Below, in pieces: positions 36,892 through 47,300 of a stretch of DNA of 64,000 nt (the first letter of the stretch is position 1; each line of letters opens with the position of its first letter). This stretch comes from Moraxella atlantae NBRC 14588. GTDB taxonomy: Bacteria > Pseudomonadota > Gammaproteobacteria > Pseudomonadales > Moraxellaceae. A model generated the notes under the pieces. That model did no database searches. It was not told the DNA's origin and was given only the letters and a program-made list of their open reading frames with translations. Location of the stretch: assembly GCF_001591265.1 (NCBI RefSeq), contig NZ_BCUL01000001.1:248001-312000 (forward strand), written 5' to 3'. Both the position numbers and the translations under genes were made by a program.

Positions 36892-38382
36892 ATGTTACGT
36901 TTTCATAATACCTACGCAACCTTAGATGCGCGGCTCTACCATAAGCAGCCGCCAACCGCGCTTGCCAATCCGCAAGCAGGGCATTTTAATCGTAAGCTAG
37001 CCGCTAGGTTGGGTTGGTTGGATGATGATTTTTTGATGACCAATTGGGTCGCCATCATTGGTGGCAAGATTGTGCCAAACGGCTTTGCACCACTGGCGAT
37101 GGCGTATGCAGGGCATCAGTTTGGGCAATGGGCAGGGCAATTGGGCGACGGGCGCGGCTTGTTGATGGCGCAGGTGTTGGACACCGATGGGCGTTTGACG
37201 GATTTACACCTTAAAGGCGCAGGACTCACGCCGTATTCGCGCATGGGTGATGGACGCGCGGTGATTCGCAGCGTGGTGCGTGAATATTTGGCTGGGCACG
37301 CGCTCAATGCGTTGGGTATTCGCGCAAGCAATGCACTGGGGTTTGTCATCAGCGACACACCCGTGCGCCGCGAGCGGCTGGAGCGTGGTGCGGCGTTGTT
37401 GCGTACGGCTGATAGCCACATACGCTTTGGGCATGTTGAATGGATTGCTGCATTCGCACCTGATTTGCTGTTGCCGTTTACGCGCTATGTCATTGCGACT
37501 TATTTTGACGAGTGCTTGGCAATAAATACACCTATCACAGCGTTTTTGCAAGCGGTGGTGGATGCCACCGCACAGACGCTAGCGGCGTGGCAGCTGGTCG
37601 GTTTTGCCCATGGCGTGATGAATACCGATAATTTATCCATCACAGGCGCGACGTTGGATTTTGGTCCATTTGGCATGATGGAGCGCTTCAACCCAATGTG
37701 GATTAACAACCATTCAGATTACAACGCGCGTTATGTTTATCAAAATCAGCCATCGATCGCCCTGTGGAACTTATCACGCTTGATTACCCATTTTTTACGC
37801 CTTGATGGGTTGGCACTTAGTGAACAACACGCGCGTGAGGACTTAAGCCGCGAGGTTTTGACCGATATTTTAGACAGCTTTGGCGAGCGTTTTTATGCCG
37901 CGTATGAGCGCGGTTTGTGCCAAAAATTCGGCTTGCCTGTCAGCGCAGCCAACGCGGCGGTGGCATTGCGTTATTTGGACATCATGCAGCAACATCGCTT
38001 GGATTATACCAACAGCCTGCGCGCATTATTGGCGATCGCAAGCGATGAGGCAGGCTTGCATGAACAGGCACTGCTAGCAACCTTAAACAACGAGCTGGCA
38101 GCAACACCTGATGGGTTGGCGGCATGGAGGGCATGGCAAGCCGATTATCGCGCGCTCAGCCCCGACGCGGCGCAAATTGCGCAGTATAATCCTGTGTATG
38201 TACTACGTAACAGCATGGCGCAAGCGGCGATTGAACGCGCCGAACAAGGCGATATGGACGAGGTGGCGCGGCTATTTGATGTGCTTGCCACACCATACAC
38301 CGTCTCACCCCTTGCCCGCCCCGAAGATACGCAACCACCTGCACCCGATGCAGCAGAAATTTGTGTCAGTTGTTCGTCTTAG
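36892..38382 (+). CDS. selO: protein adenylyltransferase SelO (YdiU)
   Basis: A 496-residue pseudokinase-fold enzyme that transfers AMP to Ser/Thr/Tyr of target proteins, linked to redox stress. Its signatures are LHLKGAGLTPYSRMGDGRAVIRS, GFAHGVMNTDNLSI (HGVMNTDN) and LDFGPFGMMERF. The C-terminus ends CVSCSS, the Cys-rich tail that carries selenocysteine in eukaryotic SelO. A TTG six bases upstream is in frame, but the ATG at 36892 is preferred. Its position after cysB suggests coexpression with sulfur metabolism. Confidence 0.92.
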   Translation: MLRFHNTYATLDARLYHKQPPTALANPQAGHFNRKLAARLGWLDDDFLMTNWVAIIGGKIVPNGFAPLAMAYAGHQFGQWAGQLGDGRGLLMAQVLDTDGRLTDLHLKGAGLTPYSRMGDGRAVIRSVVREYLAGHALNALGIRASNALGFVISDTPVRRERLERGAALLRTADSHIRFGHVEWIAAFAPDLLLPFTRYVIATYFDECLAINTPITAFLQAVVDATAQTLAAWQLVGFAHGVMNTDNLSITGATLDFGPFGMMERFNPMWINNHSDYNARYVYQNQPSIALWNLSRLITHFLRLDGLALSEQHAREDLSREVLTDILDSFGERFYAAYERGLCQKFGLPVSAANAAVALRYLDIMQQHRLDYTNSLRALLAIASDEAGLHEQALLATLNNELAATPDGLAAWRAWQADYRALSPDAAQIAQYNPVYVLRNSMAQAAIERAEQGDMDEVARLFDVLATPYTVSPLARPEDTQPPAPDAAEICVSCSS

Positions 38383-38401
38383 TTTGTTTGCTTACATTCA
38401 G

Positions 38402-38429
38402 GTAGCGGTCAAATAGTAGCGGTCAAATA
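38402..38429 (+). repeat. 14-bp tandem repeat after selO
   Basis: GTAGCGGTCAAATA occurs twice head to tail. The remaining 293-base gap before maeB (38383-38675) shows nothing else I can name. Confidence 0.8.
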
Positions 38430-38675
38430 AAAGTTTTTGCCAACCAACAATTGCTAAAAACCCATACCTTAGCCAATGGTCAGTAAAACCATCATCCCGA
38501 CAGTCATTTTCACCTATTTACAGCGGAAAAATTGGTGTTAGAATACAACAAACGCGACCATTTATTTTTGTTATACAAGATCAATCGCGTATTTGCTGAC
38601 GTTATAAAGCTGATACTAAGCCGATAATCACAAGCAAAATTACCTTTGGATACCTTAACATCATCAGGAAGCCCC

Positions 38676-40985
38676 ATGGAACAGACCAAAACCGCGCCCA
38701 CCGCGTCAGAAAAGGAACAGTTTGAACAAGCCGCGCTCCACTATCACGCCAACGGTCGCCCTGGCAAAATCTCAGTCACCCCGACCAAAGCTTTGGCAAA
38801 CCAACGCGATTTGGCGTTGGCATACTCACCAGGGGTGGCAATTCCGTGCCTAGAGATTGAAAAAGACCCCAAAAAAGCCGCGCTGTATACCGCGCGTAAC
38901 AATTTGGTTGGTGTGGTGACCAACGGTACAGCGGTGCTAGGACTTGGCAACATCGGGCCGCTGGCATCCAAGCCTGTCATGGAAGGCAAAGGCGTATTGT
39001 TTAAAAAATTTGCTGGCATTGATGTGTTTGACATCGAGGTGGCGCAAAATGACCCCGATAAATTCATCGAGGCGGTTGCTGCGCTTGAGCCAACCTTTGG
39101 CGGGATCAACCTTGAGGATATCAAAGCCCCTGAGTGTTTTTATATCGAACGCGAATTGCGTAAACGCATGAACATCCCTGTGTTTCATGACGACCAACAC
39201 GGCACGGCGATTATCGTTGGCGCAGCATTGCTAAACGCGCTACTGATTAATGGCAAAAAAATAGAAGACATTCGTGTGGTGTGCTCGGGTGCAGGTGCGG
39301 CAGCGATTTCTTGTTTGGATTTGATTTGTGCATTGGGGGTAAACAAAGATCACATTGTGGTGGCGGATTCTAAAGGTATCATTTCGACCAGTCGCACCAA
39401 TTTGGATGAATCCAAGCAGCGTTACGCGCGCGATACCGATGCTAAAGTTTTAGCAGACGTGATGGCAGGTGCAGATATGTTCTTGGGTCTGTCGGCAGCA
39501 GGTATGCTCACACCCGACATGGTCAAGCAAATGGCGGATAACCCAATTATTTTTGCCTTGGCAAACCCAAACCCTGAGATTTTGCCTGAAGATGCCAAAG
39601 CTGCGCGTCCTGATGTCATCATTGCCACAGGGCGCTCAGACTACCCCAACCAAGTCAATAACGCGCTGTGCTTTCCGTATATTTTCCGCGGTGCGCTTGA
39701 TGTGGGCGCGACCACGGTCAATGAAGACATGAAAATTGCATGCGTGCGCGCGATTGCTGCGATGGCACACGTTGAGGCAACCCCTGCTGCTGGACAAAAA
39801 GCAATTGATGAAAGCAAACGCTTTGGGCGTGATTATCTGATCCCAGGCCCACTTGAGCCAAACTTGATCATTGAAATTGCACCTGCTGTTGCCAAAGCTG
39901 CGATGGACACAGGTGTTGCCACCCTACCCATTCATGATATGCGCGCCTATCGCCAACAATTGTCTGAGTTTGTTTATAATTCAGCGTTTTTGATGAAGCC
40001 GATTTTTGCCAAAGCGCAAAAAGACCCTAAACGTATCGTATACTGTGAAGGCGAGGACGAAAACGTACTACGCGCGGTGCAAGTGGTGGTTGATGAAGGC
40101 TTGGCAAAACCAATTTTGGTCGGGCGACCTACCATTGTTGAGCGACAAATCAAGCTATTGGGCTTGCGCTTGACGGCAGGCACGGATTTTGAACTGGTCA
40201 ATCCTGAAAGCGACCCACGCTACAAAGACTACTGGCAATTTTATTACCAAAAAAATCAACGCCGTGGCGTCACCGTCGAGCTTGCGCGCCGTGATGTGCG
40301 CCGCAAAACCTCATTGATTGGCGCGTTGTTGGTTGAATTGGGCGCGGCAGACGGCATGATTTGCGGTACATTTGGGTCATACCACTTGCACTTACGCTAT
40401 GTGCAGCAAGTCATTGATAAAGCAGAGCATGTCAAAGATTTTTACGCGCTAAATGCCTTGCTCATTCAGGGGCGCAACCTGTTCATCGCTGACACCTATG
40501 TGCAAGAAAACCCAACACCTGAGCAGCTGGCAGAAATGACAATCTTGGCAGCACAAGCGGTGCGTAACTTTGGCATTACACCGCGTGTGGCATTACTGTC
40601 GCATTCAAATTTTGGCTCGATGGACACCGAAAGCGCGCGCAAAATGCGCCGTGCGCGTGAAATCCTCACTAAGATGGATGTGGATTTTGAATTTGATGGC
40701 GAAATGCACGGCGATACCGCGCTCGATGAGCGTATCCGTAAAGCCAACTACGACTTTACCACGCTGACAGGCTCGGCAAACTTGCTGATCATGCCTGATT
40801 TAGACGCGGCAAACATCGCCTTTAACTTGCTAAAAACTGCGACCAACAGTGTGACGGTTGGGCCGATTTTGCTGGGTGCTAGCCGTCCTGTGCATATTTT
40901 GACAACATCAGCAACTGCGCGCCGTATCGTCAATATGACTGCTGTTGCTGTTACACAAGCGCAGCAAGCGACAAAAACATTTTAA
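38676..40985 (+). CDS. maeB: NADP-dependent malic enzyme
   Basis: A 769-residue malic enzyme that decarboxylates malate to pyruvate, giving NADPH. Malic and NAD-binding domains (about 1-425) show the [14 protein letters not shown] start, FHDDQHGTA and the [12 protein letters not shown] nucleotide loop. A phosphotransacetylase-like domain (about 430-760) follows, as in MaeB. That domain is thought to be regulatory and not catalytic. The ATG at 38676 has an AGGA upstream; an earlier in-frame TTG is unlikely. A terminator follows. Confidence 0.95.
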   Translation: MEQTKTAPTASEKEQFEQAALHYHANGRPGKISVTPTKALANQRDLALAYSPGVAIPCLEIEKDPKKAALYTARNNLVGVVTNGTAVLGLGNIGPLASKPVMEGKGVLFKKFAGIDVFDIEVAQNDPDKFIEAVAALEPTFGGINLEDIKAPECFYIERELRKRMNIPVFHDDQHGTAIIVGAALLNALLINGKKIEDIRVVCSGAGAAAISCLDLICALGVNKDHIVVADSKGIISTSRTNLDESKQRYARDTDAKVLADVMAGADMFLGLSAAGMLTPDMVKQMADNPIIFALANPNPEILPEDAKAARPDVIIATGRSDYPNQVNNALCFPYIFRGALDVGATTVNEDMKIACVRAIAAMAHVEATPAAGQKAIDESKRFGRDYLIPGPLEPNLIIEIAPAVAKAAMDTGVATLPIHDMRAYRQQLSEFVYNSAFLMKPIFAKAQKDPKRIVYCEGEDENVLRAVQVVVDEGLAKPILVGRPTIVERQIKLLGLRLTAGTDFELVNPESDPRYKDYWQFYYQKNQRRGVTVELARRDVRRKTSLIGALLVELGAADGMICGTFGSYHLHLRYVQQVIDKAEHVKDFYALNALLIQGRNLFIADTYVQENPTPEQLAEMTILAAQAVRNFGITPRVALLSHSNFGSMDTESARKMRRAREILTKMDVDFEFDGEMHGDTALDERIRKANYDFTTLTGSANLLIMPDLDAANIAFNLLKTATNSVTVGPILLGASRPVHILTTSATARRIVNMTAVAVTQAQQATKTF

Positions 40986-41039
40986 GTATTTTTTATTTTA
41001 AAAATTCTTAAAAAAATTTAAAAAATCGTGTGTCAATAG

Positions 41040-41074
41040 GGGTTAGCGGTTTGTACTACGCTGACCCATTTTTA
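41040..41074 (+). terminator. terminator after maeB
   Basis: GGGTTAGCG and CGCTGACCC pair (one G-T) around a 10-base loop, followed by A and five T. Confidence 0.65.
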
Positions 41075-41121
41075 TATAAAATTTATGACGCTGTATTTAC
41101 AAGCCAAAAGGAAATCGGCTC

Positions 41122-42318
41122 ATGCAGGTGTATTTGGTTGGTGGGGCGGTGCGTGACCGCTTGCTGGGTGTGACGAACCATGAGCGTGATTTTGTCGTGG
41201 TCGGCGCACTACCCGAAGATTTGACCGCGCTCGGCTTTAGCCAAGTGGGTGCAGATTTTCCCGTGTTTTTGCATCCCGATACCCACGAAGAATACGCGCT
41301 GGCACGCACCGAACGCAAGTTTGGGCATGGTTATTTGGGCTTTCATGTGTATGCTGACCCAACGGTGACGCTAGCGCAGGATTTACAGCGCCGTGATTTG
41401 ACCATCAACGCGATGGCATTGCCCGTTACAGGTTTGTTTGATAGCACGATTACAGACCACACGGTGATCGACCCATACGGTGGGCAAGCGGATTTGGCAG
41501 CACGCCAGCTGCGCCATGTATCAGCGGCATTCACCGAAGATCCCGTGCGTGTGCTGCGCTTGGCGCGATTTGGTGCGCGCTTTGACGCGTTAGGGTTTAC
41601 AGTTGCTGAAGACACGCGTGCACTGGTGCAAACCATGCAGGCGACAGGTGAATTGGCGCATTTGGTTGCCGAGCGGGTATGGCTTGAGACGCACAAGGCA
41701 TTGCGCGAGGCGCGCGCTGATACGTTTTTCACGCGTTTGCAGGACTTGGGGGTGTTGGTAGATATCATGCCCGATTTTGCCGCTGCTTTGACGCAGGCAC
41801 AGGCGCGCGGCGATTGGCAAACGCTTGCAGCAGCGTTTCGGCTTTACCAGCAAACGCGCTATCACACCGACATTGACACGGTGGCAGGTTTGGCGATTGT
41901 ATCGCTGATTTTTTTAACACCCAGTGTTACACAGGCGACAGATTTTGCCGCGCAACGCTTTGAGCAATTTGCGCAAGGCTTAAAACTGCCCAAAGCCTAT
42001 CGGCAGTTTGCCATGCTGCTGCTAAGCCAATGGCAATATTTGTTAAACTTTGACAGCTTGACCGCAGCGGATCGGTTGGCGTTATTCAAGCGTTTCAATG
42101 CGCCCAAAAATTCCGATGGCTTACGGCAGGCATTACAAATTGTGAATTTATGGCACATGGCACGCCAGCAAATGGCATTAGATGCGCAATTAGCCGCAGT
42201 CGAGTGTGTCAGCATGGCAGATATCGCACCCAATCTGACAGGTGCAGCGATTGGGCATGCGTTGGATGCGGTGCGTGTGGCACGATTGGCGCAAATCAAT
42301 TCTAAACATCAATTTTGA
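41122..42318 (+). CDS. cca: CCA tRNA nucleotidyltransferase
   Basis: A 398-residue class II enzyme that adds or repairs the CCA end of t[19 protein letters not shown] at the start, ERDFVVVGA with the metal Asp, and [12 protein letters not shown] are diagnostic. [16 protein letters not shown] follows. There is no clear C-terminal HD motif, so it resembles the shorter bacterial form. It has an AGGA upstream and is followed 14 bases later by aroQ. Confidence 0.95.
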   Translation: MQVYLVGGAVRDRLLGVTNHERDFVVVGALPEDLTALGFSQVGADFPVFLHPDTHEEYALARTERKFGHGYLGFHVYADPTVTLAQDLQRRDLTINAMALPVTGLFDSTITDHTVIDPYGGQADLAARQLRHVSAAFTEDPVRVLRLARFGARFDALGFTVAEDTRALVQTMQATGELAHLVAERVWLETHKALREARADTFFTRLQDLGVLVDIMPDFAAALTQAQARGDWQTLAAAFRLYQQTRYHTDIDTVAGLAIVSLIFLTPSVTQATDFAAQRFEQFAQGLKLPKAYRQFAMLLLSQWQYLLNFDSLTAADRLALFKRFNAPKNSDGLRQALQIVNLWHMARQQMALDAQLAAVECVSMADIAPNLTGAAIGHALDAVRVARLAQINSKHQF

Positions 42319-42332
42319 GGATAAGGGCAACC

Positions 42333-42797
42333 ATGAGCAAGCATGTTTTGGTTATCAATGGGGCAAACCTCAACTTACTGGGCAAACGTGAGCCAAAAAT
42401 TTACGGTACGCAGACGCTCGCGGATATTGAGGCGGACTTACGCCAACAAGCCGATGCGGCAGGTGCGCGTGTGACGTTTGTGCAATCTAACAGCGAGGCG
42501 GTACTGATTGACAGCATTCAGCACCACGGTTTGCTTGCTGAGCGCGACGCCTTGATTGACGCGGTGATTATCAACCCTGCCGCGTTTACCCACACGTCAG
42601 TCGCGCTGCGTGACGCATTACTGGCAGTTGATAAGCCGTTTGTAGAGGTGCATTTGTCGAACATTCACCGCCGTGAGCCGTTTCGCCACCATTCGTATTT
42701 TAGCGACAAGGCATTGGCGGTGATTTGTGGTTTGGGCGCGCAGGGCTATCAAGCGGCGTTGGCGTTTTTGCTCCAACAATTTGACCAAAACGTCTAA
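42333..42797 (+). CDS. aroQ: 3-dehydroquinate dehydratase, type II
   Basis: A 154-residue type II dehydroquinase that dehydrates 3-dehydroquinate in the shikimate pathway. [17 protein letters not shown] contains the active-site Arg and Tyr. [16 protein letters not shown] and [18 protein letters not shown] complete the site. I chose the ATG at 42333, which has an AAGGG upstream, over an in-frame TTG. It converges on cysS with only 10 bases between the stops. Confidence 0.95.
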   Translation: MSKHVLVINGANLNLLGKREPKIYGTQTLADIEADLRQQADAAGARVTFVQSNSEAVLIDSIQHHGLLAERDALIDAVIINPAAFTHTSVALRDALLAVDKPFVEVHLSNIHRREPFRHHSYFSDKALAVICGLGAQGYQAALAFLLQQFDQNV

Positions 42798-42807
42798 TGT
42801 GAGATCA

Positions 42808-44265
42808 TCAAATTCTGCGCCATGTCGTGCCATCCTTGCCATCCGCCAATTCAATGCCTTGCGCGTGTAAGTCTTGGCGGATTTGGTCGGCGCGCGCGTA
42901 GTCTTTGGCAGCTTTGGCGGCTTGGCGCTCGGCAATGGCTTGCACAATATCAGCCTCAGATAGCCCTGCCTCACCAATCGCGGCTTGCAAGAATTCTTGT
43001 GGCGCGCGCTGCAAGATATTCAGCGGCGCTGCCAACGTTTTGAGCTGATTTGCCAATGCCGCAGCTTGCGCGCTGTCGTGGTTTTGGCACGCTTTATTGA
43101 CCTCACGCGCTAGGCTAAATAGCACGCCCAATGCCTCAGAGGTGTTAAAGTCATCGCACATCGCGCGGCTAAACTGCGCCTCAAATGTATTGACAGATGA
43201 TGACGCTTGCAGGCTGGCTGTACTGGTGGTTAGCTGTTCAGCGTTGTGCAAGGCTTGGTATAACCGCGTCAAACTGGCGTGCGCCTCTTGCAAAGCGGTA
43301 TCAGAAAAGTTAATGGGGCTGCGGTAATGGCTGGCTAAAATGAACAAGCGCAGTGTTTCGGGGTGAAAGCGTGCCAGCACGTCACGAATGGTGAAAAAAT
43401 TGTTCAACGATTTGGACATTTTTTCACCATCAACATTGACAAAACCGACGTGCAGCCAGTTGTTGGCGTAAGTCTGCCCTGTCGCGCCTTCAGATTGGGC
43501 GATTTCGTTTTCATGGTGGGGAAATTGTAGGTCATGCCCACCGCCGTGAATATCAAACGTTGCGCCCAAGCAGCAACCGCTCATGGCAGAGCATTCAATG
43601 TGCCAACCTGGTCGGCCTGCCCCCCATGTCGATGCCCAATGCGGCTCGTCGGGTTTGGCGGCTTTCCACAGTACAAAGTCATACGGCGCGCGTTTGTCAT
43701 CGGCGGTAGCAATACGCGCCCCTGTTTGTAAATCACTGAGTTTGCGCTTGGACAGCTTGCCATAGTCGGGAAATTTGTCTACCGCGTAGTACACATCGCC
43801 GTCTTTACCTTGATAAGCAAAGCCTTTGTCGGCAAGCGTGCCAATCAAGGCTTGCATGGCATCGATATAGTCGGTGGCGCGTGGCTCAAGCGTTGGGCGC
43901 AAGCAGCCAAGTGCGTCGGCATCCTCGTGCATGGCAGCGATAAACCGCGTGGTCAATTCACCGATGGTTTCGCCATTTTGCTGTGCGCGGTCGATGATTT
44001 TGTCATCAATGTCCGTGATGTTACGCACGTAAGTGACTGTATAGCCGATGGCAGCCAGCCAACGCACGATGACATCAAACGCAACCATAACCCGCGCATG
44101 CCCGATATGGCAATAGTCATACACTGTCATGCCACACACGTACATGCCGACCTTGCCCGCCTCACGCGGCACAAACGGGCGTTTTTGTCCGCTTAGGGTG
44201 TCAAACAGTTGTAGCGGCATGGGTTGGTTGGTATCAGATGGCTGGTTGGCGGTGGTTTGGCTCAC
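42808..44265 (-). CDS. cysS: cysteinyl-tRNA synthetase
   Basis: A 485-residue class I synthetase that charges tRNA-Cys. [18 protein letters not shown] holds the HIGH motif and one zinc Cys, [12 protein letters not shown] the further zinc ligands, and [11 protein letters not shown] the KMSKS loop. The frame is open to 44334. A GTG at 44265 with AGGGG five bases upstream looks the real start, and an ATG at 44220 aligns with the family N-terminus but lacks a Shine-Dalgarno. tamB ends 90 bases upstream on the same strand. Confidence 0.92.
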   Translation of the reverse strand: MSQTTANQPSDTNQPMPLQLFDTLSGQKRPFVPREAGKVGMYVCGMTVYDYCHIGHARVMVAFDVIVRWLAAIGYTVTYVRNITDIDDKIIDRAQQNGETIGELTTRFIAAMHEDADALGCLRPTLEPRATDYIDAMQALIGTLADKGFAYQGKDGDVYYAVDKFPDYGKLSKRKLSDLQTGARIATADDKRAPYDFVLWKAAKPDEPHWASTWGAGRPGWHIECSAMSGCCLGATFDIHGGGHDLQFPHHENEIAQSEGATGQTYANNWLHVGFVNVDGEKMSKSLNNFFTIRDVLARFHPETLRLFILASHYRSPINFSDTALQEAHASLTRLYQALHNAEQLTTSTASLQASSSVNTFEAQFSRAMCDDFNTSEALGVLFSLAREVNKACQNHDSAQAAALANQLKTLAAPLNILQRAPQEFLQAAIGEAGLSEADIVQAIAERQAAKAAKDYARADQIRQDLHAQGIELADGKDGTTWRRI

Positions 44266-44355
44266 AGTATCCCCTAAATCGTGCAAAGTCGTCTCGATCA
44301 AAATCAACCCATTATCATACGCAAGTTTGGGCAAGTTGGCTAGTGGCTTGATGCA

Positions 44356-47300
44356 TCAATAACGCCAGTTATAAATCAAATCTACCGAATTGTTGGTAGC
44401 GGCTTTTGCCTCAACATACAACCGACGGGTGAGCTGATAGCGCATACTCAGCGCGGTATTGGCATTAAACACGCCAACGCCATAGCGAATGTATAAATCA
44501 GGCGTGATATAACCAATCAAGCCAACCTCGGTGTCGCTGCTGGTGCCAACGGCATCTAGCGTCAAGCTTTGTAAGCCAAACGCGCGCCCGATTTGGTTGG
44601 TCAGTCCGCGCGTACTGCTCAAGCCATAGCTTAGGCCTGCTGCCGCCAATGCATTATTGACACGATTAACAAATTCTTGATTGGTGGTGTTTTGTCCTGT
44701 CGTGTTGTTGATGCTGCCTGTTACCAGCGCGTTCATGGCTTGCTGCTCGGTCAAGCCGCCATCGTTAAATACGGTAATCTCAGGTTTGCTTGCTGTACCG
44801 CGCACCTTGACCCCCACTTGGGTGCCCTGCACGGTTTTGACAGCCTCGATGTTTAGCCCTGGGTTTTTGACTTCACCGTTAAAGCGCACTTGGGCAAAAT
44901 TAATCGTCAGGCTTTGCCCAAAAATATCGGCACGTGAGCGTTTGGCAACCTGCACCACGCCTTGCGCTTTCATGCTGCCTTGTCCGCGCTGAGTCAAGTG
45001 CAGCGCGCCTGCCAATGGCAAGCTCGTGCCAAAGCCACGGAATATCACACGATTGCCCAAGTCCACGCCAATATCCGCGTTGATCGACCACGGCTGGGTC
45101 ACGCGCAGTACTTCATCAACTTGCGCGGCAAGACGGCGGTCAATGACATTGACATCGGGCGATTTGTTGACCACATTGGCACTTTGCTCAGGCATTTGGA
45201 TGATGGCACGCGGCACATCAATCGCACCCACGATATTGACATAGCGTTGGCTTGGGCGCACGACGACATCAAACGTTGGATTGATTTGGGCGGCAAGTGT
45301 CGGCGGCTGGCTAACGGATAGGTTTTTGCCTTGCAGCTTGATGTGCGCTTGTAGTTGTTTTTGCCAATCAATCAAGCCTGTGATGTTACCTGTGCCTTCA
45401 CCTGCTTTAAATTGTCCATCAAGGTTGGCACGGCTGCCGTCAATGTGCGCCAATAAGTTAATGTTGCTAAATTTCATTGGTACGCCTGTGATGGCAAGCC
45501 CTGCGTCTTGTGCTTCAATATCACCGACAAACTTGGGTTGGTTGAGTGTACCGCTGATTTTACCTGCAACCAATCCATTGCCTGTCAAGCGTTCAAACGA
45601 TGGGAAAAATGGCTTGAAGATGGCTAAATTAACATCTTGGAACACCAATGTGCCTGCTATTGGCTTGTTGGCTTGGTACGGGTTGATGGTAGCATCAAGG
45701 TAGCCCACGCCGCCGCTGCCTGAGGTTTTTAAATCACCGCGCAGTTTGAGCCCTTCAGCGGTTGAGCGCGCAATGACGCTAACGCGATCATAAGCGATGG
45801 TGGTGGCTTCGTCCTCAGGTGTTTGTGGGCTGGTGCCAATCACGCCATTGTCGGAGTATAAGCTGGCATTGACGGTTGGGTGCTGCCCACGTTGCCAGTT
45901 AACCAATGCGCTGCCGTTGAGCGTGCCTGACCACGCGATGTCTTTGGGCATAAATACCGACAACGCTTGGCTATCGATTTGTTGAATGGCAAGATTGACC
46001 TGACCTTGTTCACGTGATGCAGTGAGGTTATTTTTAAAGCACAAATATCCGTTTTTGCCGACCATTTGCCAGCAATGCGCAGCAAGCTCGATACGCGGCT
46101 TTTGCCAATCAAGCACCATCTGCGCAGGCTGCATTTGCTGCAAAGTAGCGTAACGGCTGCCGATTTGGGCATTGCCAAGCGCGCCCGACCATTGCTTTTT
46201 GTCCAAATCAACTTGTCCTTTGAGCAAGCCTTGCGCCTGTCCGCGCGTGCTATCGACTTTAAAGCTGATGTTGTGGCTAGCTTGGGTGCCATTAAACTGC
46301 AGCTGCAACGCGCGCAGTGGCTGATTGGCGATATTGATGCCACGCGCGTCAAGCTGTAGCTGACTGGGCGATTTGGCAAGATTGACCAGTTTACCAACCA
46401 GTTTGGCATCACTGACGGCAAAATTCGGCAAGGCGATGCCACGACCGACCAAATCCACCAACACGTTGGGCATGGTTTGCGCGGCGGTTTGGGTAGCAAT
46501 CACGCTGCCTTTCAGCTGTCCTTTGAGTGACGGCACCAGCTCGTGTAGCGTGCTGACATCCACTTGCGCGTTGAGCTGATTTTGGTCGCCGTTAGCTGTC
46601 AGGCGGTTGTTGCCCCACTGTACTTGGACGTTGTTGGCGTTTAGCTGCTCGACCATGCGCCGCGTTTGGTTGGCGATTTGTTCGCTATTGCCTGTTTTAA
46701 AGGTATCGGCAAATTTTTTGCTGTCGCTGGGCAGATGCAAACGCGCGGTGAGCTGTCCGCTGGCAGTCAAAGGTTTATTTTTTAATTTGCCTGACAAATT
46801 CATGTCGCTGATATGGACAAACTGAGCATCTTTGCGCCAAAAACCGTCAGTGTTGATTTTACCTGTAATTTGGCTGGGCAGATGTGGTACAAAATAACTG
46901 GCATCAAAGCGGTTCATGTCGGCGGTGAGTTGCCAACCGATACCTTGGGTCAAATCAAGCTTGCCGCGCGCACTGATACCGCCGTCTTTGCCCTGATGTT
47001 CAAAACGGTTGATTTGTATCTGTTTGGTCGTGCCTGCAATGTCGATATTGAGCGCACCTTGCGGTACGTTTGGCGCGTTGAGATTGCCGTCAAATTTGAC
47101 CGCCAAATACTCAAGGTCATTTTTGCCTCTGTTTTCGGCCAAATCGACCTTGACTTGCCCTGCTCCTGCTAGCACCAGATGTTTTTTGCTGTTTTGCGCG
47201 CCAAGCAGATCGCCTGCCATATTCACCCGACCGATGTGAATATCATGCTGGCTAAGACGTGCGCCTTGTGCTTGGCGAATGGTACGCAAAGTGCCATTGG

